A stretch of DNA of 7,690 nucleotides from CAZIQY01 sp964541605 (GTDB lineage Bacteria > Desulfobacterota > Syntrophia > Syntrophales > UBA2185). The notes under the pieces are model-generated. The model saw nothing but the letters and a program-made list of their open reading frames with translations. It did no database searches and was not told the DNA's origin. Of this stretch, positions 1 through 5,793 are shown one piece after another (within the stretch, counting starts at the first letter, position 1; each line of letters begins with the position of its first letter). The position numbers and the translations under genes are program-made. Location of the stretch: positions 1 to 7,690 of the forward strand of contig CAZIQY010000110.1 in the NCBI GenBank assembly GCA_964541605.1. The letters run 5' to 3'.

Positions 1-48
1 AAAAGCGGACAATTCACGTGCTACAAAACCGGACAACTCTATTTGCTC
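1..48. repeat. Two imperfect tandem repeats with a GGACAA core
   Basis: Copy one starts at 1 (AAAAGCGGACAATTC, then TGCT at 19-22). Copy two starts at 25 (AAAACCGGACAACTC, then TGCT at 44-47). Thirteen of the first fifteen bases agree, and the period is 24. Such multiple terminal repeats are typical transposase-binding sites inside IS21-type ends. Confidence 0.6.
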
Positions 49-54
49 TTGACA
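1..54. mobile_element. Terminal end of an insertion sequence, probably IS21-like (partial)
   Basis: Two diverged copies of a repeat lie in tandem and are followed by TTGACA at 49-54. Read from the other strand the tip begins TGTCAAGAGCAAATAG and then TTGTCCGG. IS21-family elements have 5'-TGT...ACA-3' tips with several internal terminal repeats, which matches this layout. From memory, similar TGTCAA...GTCC ends are frequent in IS elements of anaerobic deltaproteobacteria. No transposase is present: the body of the element would lie to the left, beyond the window. The boundary with host DNA is inferred at 54/55. The family assignment is tentative, and an ordinary intergenic repeat is the alternative. 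Confidence 0.55.
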
Positions 55-99
55 TTTTGAAGGTTTTCGCTTGTTTATTTAAATTCTTTGTGCTATCAG
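49..99 (+). promoter_or_regulatory. Candidate promoter elements for the rpsB-tsf-pyrH-frr unit
   Basis: A perfect -35-like TTGACA lies at 49-54, inside the presumed IS tip. Its best -10 partner is weak: TTTATT at 74-79, with 19-base spacing. A second candidate pairs TTGTTT at 71-76 with TATCAG at 94-99, 17 bases apart and with an extended TG at 91-92. Neither is a strong consensus promoter. An rpsB operon must have a promoter near here or further left, but I cannot say which element is used. Confidence 0.3.
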
Positions 100-113
100 C
101 CACCCGAATTCAC

Positions 114-179
114 ACATCCCCGGATTGACGGATGTTGCCTTTTGAATATCATAGGTTTCCGATCAAGATGATGGGGATG
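114..179 (+). promoter_or_regulatory. rpsB leader with mutually exclusive hairpins (candidate S2-type autoregulatory leader)
   Basis: In the untranslated region before rpsB, ACATCC (114-119) can pair with GGATGT (130-135) over a 10-base loop. Alternatively, CATCCCC (115-121) can pair perfectly with GGGGATG (173-179), just upstream of the Shine-Dalgarno at 194-201. The two pairings share the same left arm and so compete. In E. coli and other bacteria the rpsB leader is known to be structured and to mediate feedback by ribosomal protein S2. Whether this leader does so is inference, and seven-base complementarity can also arise by chance. Confidence 0.3.
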
Positions 180-207
180 GAGGGAAAAAACAAGAGAGGA
201 GCTTGGT

Positions 208-1041
208 ATGGCCAGTATTTCGATGAAGTTGTTGCTTGAGGCTGGGGTTCACTTTGGTCACCAGACCAACAAATGGAACCCTAAAATGAAACCCTATATT
301 TTTGGTGCCCGTAACGGGATATATATCATCGATCTCCAGCAGACTGTCGGGATGTTTCAGAGGGCTTATCAGTTCGTTGTCGACACAGTCGCGCAAGGAG
401 GAGAGATCCTCTTTGTCGGTACCAAAAAACAATCACAGGAGTCTGTTCGCGAGGAAGCTGATAAATGCGGAATGCCTTATGTCAATCAGCGCTGGTTGGG
501 CGGCATGTTGACTAATTTTGCGACGATCAAGAAGAGCATCGACCGTTTGAACGAGCTCGACAAGATGTTCGCCGATGACAGCATCAAAGCTTTTCCTAAA
601 AAGGAGATCCTTGGTCTTCAGAAGGACCGCGAGAAACTAACCAAGGTTCTGGGAGGCATCCGGACAATCAAAGGCATCCCCAAAGGTCTTTTTATCGTCG
701 ATCCGAAACGGGAAATTATCGCCGTAACCGAGGCGAGAAAATTGAAAATCCCCATCGTGGCAATGGTGGATACAAACTGCGACCCTGATCTGATCGATTA
801 CATCATTCCCGGCAATGATGATGCAATCCGGGCAATCAAGCTTTTTACGACGAAAATAGCCGATGCCGTTATGGATGGTAAAAAACGGTTTGAAGAACAC
901 TTGCAGTCGGAAAGCGACAAACAAAGTCAAACCGTTTCGTCACCCCGGAATGAAGACGGCGAGTCCGATGTCCCGGAAAGTGTTGAAACCAGTGGATTGT
1001 CTTCTGTCGATGAGCAGAACCATGTAGAGGAGGTAAAGTAA
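208..1041 (+). CDS. rpsB: 30S ribosomal protein S2
   Basis: Ribosomal protein S2 binds the head-platform junction of the 30S subunit and is needed for S1 attachment and initiation. The family's N-terminal block is clear (LLEAGVHFGHQTNKWNP, residues 8-24), followed by FGARNGIYIIDL at 32-43. Also present are VGTKKQ, the QRWLGGMLTNF segment, and the C-terminal core motif VDTNCDPDLIDYIIPGNDDA. The ATG has a good Shine-Dalgarno, GAGAGGAG at 194-201, six bases upstream. At 277 residues it is longer than E. coli S2 (about 241). The surplus is a polar, Ser/Glu/Asp-rich tail from about residue 229 that looks disordered. It is the first gene of the translation unit, and tsf starts one base after its stop, the classic rpsB-tsf pair. 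Identification is secure. Confidence 0.98.
   Translation: MASISMKLLLEAGVHFGHQTNKWNPKMKPYIFGARNGIYIIDLQQTVGMFQRAYQFVVDTVAQGGEILFVGTKKQSQESVREEADKCGMPYVNQRWLGGMLTNFATIKKSIDRLNELDKMFADDSIKAFPKKEILGLQKDREKLTKVLGGIRTIKGIPKGLFIVDPKREIIAVTEARKLKIPIVAMVDTNCDPDLIDYIIPGNDDAIRAIKLFTTKIADAVMDGKKRFEEHLQSESDKQSQTVSSPRNEDGESDVPESVETSGLSSVDEQNHVEEVK
1028..1033 (+). promoter_or_regulatory. Shine-Dalgarno deciding the TTG start of tsf
   Basis: AGGAGG lies inside the last codons of rpsB, nine bases before TTG at 1043. The conserved EF-Ts N-terminus (EITSAMVKELR) begins immediately after this TTG. The next in-frame ATG, at 1061, would remove the start of the conserved N-terminal domain. Confidence 0.8.
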
Positions 1042-1042
1042 A

Positions 1043-1645
1043 TTGGAGATTACATCAGCAATGGTGAAGGAATTAAGGGTCAAAACGGGCGCCGGAATGA
1101 TGGACTGCAAAGAGGCGCTCAAAGCCGAGGACGGCGACTTTGAAAAAGCTATCGATTATTTGCGGAAAAAGGGGATGTCAGCCGCCACAAAGCGTTCATC
1201 CAAGGCAGCGAAAGAAGGCACCGTCGCTTCCTACATTCATATGGGGGGGAAGATCGGTGTCATGGTTGAGGTGAACTGCGAAACTGATTTTGTGGCAAAA
1301 ACGGATGAATTCCAGACTATGGCCAGGGACTTGGCGATGCATGTGGCGGCATCGAATCCTCGTTATGTTCGGCCGGAGGAAATATCAGAGCAGGATCTGG
1401 AAAGAGAAAAGGAGATATATAGGAGCCAGCTTCTTGAAGAAAAAAAGCCTGAAAAAATATGGGACAAGATCATTGAAGGAAAACTGAAAAAATATTTTGA
1501 AGAGGTTTGCTTGATGAACCAAAAGTTCATCAAGAATACGGACATTACCGTCAGTTCCCTGGTTAACAATATGATAGCAAAAACAGGAGAAAATATAGTC
1601 ATAAGAAGGTTTGCACGGTTTCAATTGGGAGAGGAGTTGAAATAA
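1043..1645 (+). CDS. tsf: Elongation factor Ts, short form
   Basis: EF-Ts is the nucleotide exchange factor that releases GDP from EF-Tu in the cytoplasm. Residues 1-55 form the N-terminal UBA-like domain (TSAMVKELRVKTGAGMMDCK), which contacts the EF-Tu G domain. The core motif ETDFVA follows, with TDFV at residues 81-84; its Asp-Phe pair inserts near the Mg2+ site of EF-Tu. At 200 residues it is much shorter than E. coli EF-Ts (283). It resembles the short forms such as that of Thermus, which lack one core subdomain and the coiled coil and usually work as dimers. The C-terminal GENIVIRRFARFQLG is typical of the family, so the gene appears complete rather than truncated. Translation starts at a TTG with a strong Shine-Dalgarno. 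It is coupled to rpsB (1-base gap) and followed six bases later by pyrH in the same frame. Confidence 0.97.
   Translation: MEITSAMVKELRVKTGAGMMDCKEALKAEDGDFEKAIDYLRKKGMSAATKRSSKAAKEGTVASYIHMGGKIGVMVEVNCETDFVAKTDEFQTMARDLAMHVAASNPRYVRPEEISEQDLEREKEIYRSQLLEEKKPEKIWDKIIEGKLKKYFEEVCLMNQKFIKNTDITVSSLVNNMIAKTGENIVIRRFARFQLGEELK
1631..1636 (+). promoter_or_regulatory. Distant Shine-Dalgarno-like sequence before pyrH
   Basis: GAGGAG lies inside the last codons of tsf, but 15 bases separate it from the GTG start of pyrH. That is longer than the usual 5-10. No better site is visible between them, so initiation at pyrH may rely on ribosomes terminating on tsf. Confidence 0.45.
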
Positions 1646-1651
1646 AGAATC

Positions 1652-2368
1652 GTGGTCGGTCCGGCATACAAGAGGGTGCTTCTCAAATTAAGCGGTGAGG
1701 CCCTCATGGGAAATCATTTTTCAGGAGTCGACCCGGAGGTAGTGGATTCCGTTGCCGCAGAGATTAGGGATGTCATTGCCCTTGGCGTACAGCTTGGCAT
1801 TGTCATCGGCGGAGGCAATATCATCCGCGGCCTTGCGGCAAGCGCTGAAGGAATGGATCGAACTTCAGCCGATTACATGGGGATGCTTGCCACGGTCATC
1901 AACAGTCTGGCCCTACAAAGCGCTCTGGAGCGAATGGGAATCCCCACGCGGGTTCAGACGGCCATCGAGATGAAAGAGGTAGCGGAACCGTTCATAAGAA
2001 GACGTGCGATACGCCATCTTGAAAAAGGTCGGGTGGTGATATTCGCGGCCGGGACGGGCAGTCCATATTTTACCACAGACACCGCCGCTTCCCTCCGTGC
2101 CATTGAGATCAAGGCGGATATTATCCTGAAGGCCACAAAGGTAGATGGTGTTTACGATCGTGATCCGGTACAGTATGCCAATGCAATTATGTACGATAAG
2201 GTAAGTTATAACGAAGTATTGACTAAAAATCTTAAAGTAATGGATGCGACTGCAATATCTCTCTGCAGGGACAACGGGATTTTTTTGAACATCTTCAATC
2301 TGCAGAAACCGGGGAACATCAAGCGGGTTATCTGCGGAGAGCATGTGGGAACCATTGTTGGAGGCTAA
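1652..2368 (+). CDS. pyrH: UMP kinase
   Basis: PyrH phosphorylates UMP to UDP with ATP, feeding UTP and CTP synthesis. It is a hexameric amino-acid-kinase-fold enzyme, often regulated by GTP and UTP. Visible motifs are YKRVLLKLSGEAL (6-18, with the K-x-SGE phosphate-binding lysine), IGGGNIIRG (52-60), the acceptor-site Asp in SADYMGMLATVIN (from 72), GTGSPYFTTDTAA (134-146) and LKATKVDGVYDRDP (159-172). The length of 238 residues is normal for the family. The start is GTG at 1652: the tsf stop TAA lies in the same frame three codons upstream, with no other start between. The conserved YKRVLLKLSGEA follows at the expected distance. Its position between tsf and frr is widely conserved, linking pyrimidine nucleotide supply to the translation operon. 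Confidence 0.97.
   Translation: MVGPAYKRVLLKLSGEALMGNHFSGVDPEVVDSVAAEIRDVIALGVQLGIVIGGGNIIRGLAASAEGMDRTSADYMGMLATVINSLALQSALERMGIPTRVQTAIEMKEVAEPFIRRRAIRHLEKGRVVIFAAGTGSPYFTTDTAASLRAIEIKADIILKATKVDGVYDRDPVQYANAIMYDKVSYNEVLTKNLKVMDATAISLCRDNGIFLNIFNLQKPGNIKRVICGEHVGTIVGG
2360..2364 (+). promoter_or_regulatory. Shine-Dalgarno of frr within the pyrH 3' end
   Basis: GGAGG overlaps the final Gly codons of pyrH and sits seven bases before the ATG at 2372. The ideal spacing supports this start for frr. Confidence 0.75.
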
Positions 2369-2371
2369 GGC

Positions 2372-2929
2372 ATGAAGGAGTTGATTTTTGAGGAACTGCA
2401 GGAGAATATGGAAAAGGCCATCCAGACTCTCGAAAAATCCTTCAGCAAGGTCAGAACGGGCAGGGCATCCCTAGCCCTGTTGGATGGAATCCGTGTTGAT
2501 TACTATGATACGCCAACGCCCTTGAAACAATTGTCTTCCCTCTCCGTTCCTGAAAGCCGGCTAATCGTTATATCCCCTTGGGACAGTTCCATTATAGGCG
2601 CTATCGAGAAGGCGATACAAAAATCGGATTTAGGACTGATGCCAACAAATGACGGCAAATTAATACGTCTGACAATCCCGGCTCTAACTGAGGAGAAGCG
2701 CAGAGATCTTGTGAAAGTCGTCCGCAAGATGGCGGAAGAATGCAAGATCAAACAGCGCAATGCGCGACGGGATGCCAATGAACAACTTAAATCATTGAAG
2801 AAGGATAACGAAATCTCTGAAGATGAACTCTACAATCTTCAGGACGAAGTGCAGAAGTTGACTGACCAGTACATCGGGAAAACCGATGAGGCTCTTTCAG
2901 TAAAAGAAAAAGAGATCATGGAGATTTGA
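2372..2929 (+). CDS. frr: Ribosome recycling factor
   Basis: RRF, with EF-G, splits the post-termination ribosome and releases mRNA and tRNA. The protein has the family's exact usual length, 185 residues. The helical domain I carries VRTGRAS (27-33) near its start, and its return helices carry QRNARRDAN (128-136), with Arg129 and Arg132 at positions matching the functionally critical arginines in E. coli. Domain II is the middle block around LKQLSSLSVPESRLIVISPWD (51-71). Start choice is secure: ATG with GGAGG seven bases upstream, three bases after the pyrH stop. It is the last gene of the first transcription unit, and an intrinsic terminator begins 22 bases after its TGA. Confidence 0.98.
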   Translation: MKELIFEELQENMEKAIQTLEKSFSKVRTGRASLALLDGIRVDYYDTPTPLKQLSSLSVPESRLIVISPWDSSIIGAIEKAIQKSDLGLMPTNDGKLIRLTIPALTEEKRRDLVKVVRKMAEECKIKQRNARRDANEQLKSLKKDNEISEDELYNLQDEVQKLTDQYIGKTDEALSVKEKEIMEI

Positions 2930-2951
2930 TAAATCGAAGGATTCGATTGGC

Positions 2952-2980
2952 AACGGGGAGCCTACGGGCTCCCCGTTTTG
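2952..2980 (+). terminator. Intrinsic (Rho-independent) terminator after frr
   Basis: AACGGGGAGCC (2952-2962) pairs perfectly with GGCTCCCCGTT (2967-2977), an 11-base-pair, GC-rich stem. The loop is TACG closed by C-G, which in RNA is a cUACGg tetraloop of the very stable UNCG class. The stem runs into a short T run (2976-2979, then G). The T tract is short, so termination may be incomplete and some transcripts could continue into uppS. It separates the translation genes from the envelope genes. Confidence 0.9.
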
Positions 2981-3064
2981 CTTGAATCTCTCTTGAAAAA
3001 TCACGGTTGATGTGTTAGTCGCTCACAGCAAGTGGTGCGTTGCAACTGATTGTAAAAGGGAACC

Positions 3065-3802
3065 ATGAAAGAAATAGATCTGACGAAACTTCCACAACAT
3101 ATCGCAATTATTATGGACGGAAACGGCCGCTGGGCCGAGAGCCATACCATGGGAAGAATCTTGGGACACCGGAAGGGAGCTGAGTCCGTTAGGATCATCA
3201 CGAAAACCTGTCGCCGCATCGGAATTCAATGCCTTACCCTCTATGCTTTTTCCGTCGAAAACTGGCTTCGTCCGAAAGAAGAAGTCCGCGCACTCATGAA
3301 CCTTCTTATGCAATATCTTGAAGACGAGACGAAGGAGATGATGGACCATGATATACGTCTGACAGCCATCGGTGACTTGGATTCCCTTGAAGCCAAAGTA
3401 TTAAAAAAACTTGTTGAAACAGTCGAGAAGACAGCTGGAAACAAAGGAATGATCCTAAATCTGGCTCTCAGTTACGGCGGGCGTGACGAGATTGCATCAG
3501 CAGCAAGGCGTTTGGCCGATGATGCCGTATCCGGAAAAATCGCAGCAGTTGATATCACCAAGGAACTCTTTTCAAAATATCTTTACACGACCGGAATTCC
3601 CGATCCTGACCTTCTGATCAGGACAGGGGGCGAATATCGGGTCAGCAATTTTTTACTTTATCAGATGGCCTATACCGAATTCTACTTTACAGATATCCTC
3701 TGGCCGGATTTTTGCGAAAACGATCTTATCAACGCCATTGCCGAGTACCAAAGGAGGGAGCGGAGGTTCGGCATGACAAGCGAACAAGTTGCCAGAAGGT
3801 AA
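3065..3802 (+). CDS. uppS: Undecaprenyl diphosphate synthase (di-trans,poly-cis)
   Basis: This cis-prenyltransferase adds IPP units to farnesyl diphosphate, giving C55 undecaprenyl diphosphate, the lipid carrier for peptidoglycan and O-antigen precursors. The signature IAIIMDGNGRWA (13-24) includes catalytic Asp18. It is followed by GHRKGAESV, TLYAFSVENWLRP (58-70), LSYGGRDEI (135-143) and the diphosphate-binding RTGGEYRVSNF (186-196), then FYFTDILWPDF. The 245 residues are close to E. coli UppS (253). The ATG is preceded by AAGGG at 3056-3060 with four bases between. Between the frr terminator and this start (2981-3064) I see no convincing promoter: TTGAAA at 2993-2998 has no good -10 partner. 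It opens the second gene cluster, and cdsA follows after 24 bases. Confidence 0.97.
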   Translation: MKEIDLTKLPQHIAIIMDGNGRWAESHTMGRILGHRKGAESVRIITKTCRRIGIQCLTLYAFSVENWLRPKEEVRALMNLLMQYLEDETKEMMDHDIRLTAIGDLDSLEAKVLKKLVETVEKTAGNKGMILNLALSYGGRDEIASAARRLADDAVSGKIAAVDITKELFSKYLYTTGIPDPDLLIRTGGEYRVSNFLLYQMAYTEFYFTDILWPDFCENDLINAIAEYQRRERRFGMTSEQVARR

Positions 3803-3826
3803 AAGATATTCAAGGAAATCTGAAAC

Positions 3827-4630
3827 ATGACGCCCCATGTTAAGAGATGGATCACCGGCATCATTGCTGTTCCGCTACTGTTCGGGGTCATCGCCTATGG
3901 CGGAATAGAAGCGTTCGCCATTCTGATCATTATTGCCTCTCTGGTGGGAATGTATGAATATAATCGGATGGCCTTCGGAGAAGGATTTTCCGTCGAAAAG
4001 ATTGAGACGCTGATCATCGCCCTGCTCATTCTCCTTGCCTCTTTCTTCACAAGCCTAGCTACGATTTTAGCTGTACTGACCTTCGCGGTTATGACGGTCC
4101 TGATACTTGACCTGCTTCGGATAAAAAAAAATGGGTTGGGGATGTCGCATGCTGGCAAGATCATCATGGGCATTATGTATATTCCCCTTTTGATGGCTCA
4201 TTTCATCCTGATCCGCCAGACGCACGCTGGCGTTCTGTGGATATTTTTCATCTTGGTCCTGGCTTTTTCCGGGGATATCGCCGCATATTATTTCGGGCGG
4301 CGGCTGGGAAAACGAAAGCTGCTTCCTGAAATAAGTCCAGGCAAGACCGTCGAAGGAACGATTGGCTTAATTGCGGGAAGCATTGCGGGTTGTCTTACGT
4401 ACAAACTGTTTTTTTTCCCCATGCTTCCGATTACGCATGCAATTGTTCTCGGACTGATAGGAAGCATTACGGGACAGCTTGGAGATCTATCAGAATCGGC
4501 CCTGAAAAGAGCGGCGGGTGTGAAGGATTCAGGTACATTGTTGCCTGGCCATGGGGGGATACTCGATCGGCTGGACTGCCTTATGTTCATCACGCCCTTT
4601 GTGTATTATTATCAAAAATTTGTGATTTGA
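3827..4630 (+). CDS. cdsA: Phosphatidate cytidylyltransferase (CDP-diglyceride synthase)
   Basis: CdsA is an inner-membrane enzyme that converts phosphatidic acid and CTP to CDP-diacylglycerol, the branch-point precursor of bacterial phospholipids. The protein is very hydrophobic, with roughly seven or eight membrane segments, for example near residues 8-42, 62-96, 111-129, 135-147 and 178-215. The family signature is intact at residues 224-250: it begins S-A-L-K-R, continues with the K-D pair at 233-234, and ends in PGHGGILDRLD. The upstream FSGDIAAYYFGRRLGK block (147-162) supplies another conserved Asp. The 267 residues are typical of shorter family members. The start ATG has AAGGA at 3812-3816, ten bases upstream. 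Its stop codon TGA shares one base with the ATG of dxr, indicating translational coupling. Confidence 0.96.
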   Translation: MTPHVKRWITGIIAVPLLFGVIAYGGIEAFAILIIIASLVGMYEYNRMAFGEGFSVEKIETLIIALLILLASFFTSLATILAVLTFAVMTVLILDLLRIKKNGLGMSHAGKIIMGIMYIPLLMAHFILIRQTHAGVLWIFFILVLAFSGDIAAYYFGRRLGKRKLLPEISPGKTVEGTIGLIAGSIAGCLTYKLFFFPMLPITHAIVLGLIGSITGQLGDLSESALKRAAGVKDSGTLLPGHGGILDRLDCLMFITPFVYYYQKFVI

Positions 4631-5793
4631 TGAAACGAATTTCCGTTCTCGGCTCCACCGGATCCATCGGTGTCGGCACACTGGATGTCATCGACGCCCA
4701 TCCCGATCGCTTCACGGTTACAGCCCTTACGGCAGGTTGCAACATCAATCTCATGAAAAAACAGATTGAAAGGTTCCGTCCAAGATTGGCGGCGGTTATC
4801 GATGAGATGCATGCAAGGGATCTTCGCAGACTTCTGGGTCCGGCAGCTACAGCGGATATTCTATACGGGCCTGAGGGTTATCGGGAGGCGGCTGTACTTG
4901 CGGATAACGATATGGTCGTTTCTGCCATCGTCGGCGCAGCCGGATTGCTTCCGACTTGGGACGCTATTGAGGCTGGAAAGGACATTGCACTGGCGAACAA
5001 AGAAACGCTGGTTATGGCGGGACATCTCGTTCTTCGCAAAGCGACCGAGATGGGCGTGAGAGTCATCCCCATTGACAGTGAGCACAGTGCGATCTTCCAG
5101 TGCCTACAGGGTCACAGAATGCAGGATGTCCGCCGACTTATCCTCACGGCATCCGGTGGACCGTTTCTTAATGCCTCCGAACATGACCTATCAAAAATTA
5201 CACCCGCCCAGGCTCTTCGTCATCCGAACTGGAAGATGGGGAAAAAAATCACAATCGATTCGGCTACTATGATGAACAAAGGTTTGGAAGTAATTGAAGC
5301 CGGGTGGTTGTTCGATCTTCCCTCAACGGCGATCGATATCCTCATTCATCCACAGAGTATCGTCCATTCCATGGTGGAGTACCGGGATGGAAATGTAATG
5401 GCCCAAATGGGTATTCCGGACATGAGGATTCCCATTGCATACGCGCTCTCTTATCCTGATCGCCTGTTCAGCGGAGAGCCAAGCCTCGATCTCAGCAAGG
5501 TTGGGAAGCTTACATTTATCGATCCCGATCCCATTCGTTTTCCAGCGCTTCGGCTTGCTTATGAATCAGCTAAAGCCGGAGGTACAATGCCGGCTGTATT
5601 GAATGCTGCAAATGAGGTGGCCGTTTCGGCCTTTATCGATGAAAAAATAAGATTTGATCAGATAATCAGGCTAGTGGAAAGAGTTCTCTCCCGCCATCAG
5701 GTATCCGCCGATCCGGGAATGGAGGCGATTCTCGAGGCGGACCGCTGGGCAAGGCAAGAAGCGGAGAAAAACATAGAAGGAATAAATAATTGA
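4630..5793 (+). CDS. dxr: 1-deoxy-D-xylulose 5-phosphate reductoisomerase
   Basis: Dxr (IspC) converts DXP to MEP with NADPH and a divalent metal, the committed step of the non-mevalonate isoprenoid pathway and the target of fosmidomycin. The N-terminal dinucleotide motif is GSTGSIG (8-14). Others are LANKETLV (121-128), IPIDSEHSAIFQ (147-157, metal ligands Asp149 and Glu151), TASGGPF (173-179), HPNWKMGKKITIDSATMMNK (198-217) and the third metal ligand Glu220 in NKGLE. The length of 387 is normal. The reading frame stays open 80 codons upstream into cdsA, but the GSTGSIG motif fixes the start at the ATG overlapping the cdsA stop (TGATG). No Shine-Dalgarno is visible before it, so reinitiation after cdsA is likely. 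It supplies the IPP pathway on which uppS, three genes up, depends. Confidence 0.97.
   Translation: MKRISVLGSTGSIGVGTLDVIDAHPDRFTVTALTAGCNINLMKKQIERFRPRLAAVIDEMHARDLRRLLGPAATADILYGPEGYREAAVLADNDMVVSAIVGAAGLLPTWDAIEAGKDIALANKETLVMAGHLVLRKATEMGVRVIPIDSEHSAIFQCLQGHRMQDVRRLILTASGGPFLNASEHDLSKITPAQALRHPNWKMGKKITIDSATMMNKGLEVIEAGWLFDLPSTAIDILIHPQSIVHSMVEYRDGNVMAQMGIPDMRIPIAYALSYPDRLFSGEPSLDLSKVGKLTFIDPDPIRFPALRLAYESAKAGGTMPAVLNAANEVAVSAFIDEKIRFDQIIRLVERVLSRHQVSADPGMEAILEADRWARQEAEKNIEGINN
5776..5781 (+). promoter_or_regulatory. Shine-Dalgarno deciding the TTG start of rseP
   Basis: GAAGGA ends eight bases before TTG at 5790, inside the 3' end of dxr. The TTG overlaps the dxr stop as TTGA. A start at the next in-frame ATG (5865, just after the HELGH motif) would delete the catalytic zinc site, so the TTG is favoured. 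Confidence 0.75.

Noticed and set aside
1913..2344. A 143-residue minus-strand open frame opposite pyrH
   Set aside because: It is antisense to strongly conserved UMP kinase motifs, and its protein shows no domain-like pattern.
3039..3046. The palindrome GTTGCAAC upstream of uppS as an operator
   Set aside because: A single eight-base palindrome, unpaired with any promoter or second site, is too short to call.
4214..4232. A hairpin, CGCCAG / CTGGCG with a 7-base loop, inside cdsA
   Set aside because: It is a six-base-pair stem in the middle of a coding region with no T tract, and can be expected by chance.
4390..4629. An 80-codon in-frame upstream extension of dxr inside cdsA
   Set aside because: It lies wholly within the conserved CdsA signature region, and the Dxr dinucleotide-binding motif begins eight residues after the ATG at 4630. 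The extension has no family-like sequence.
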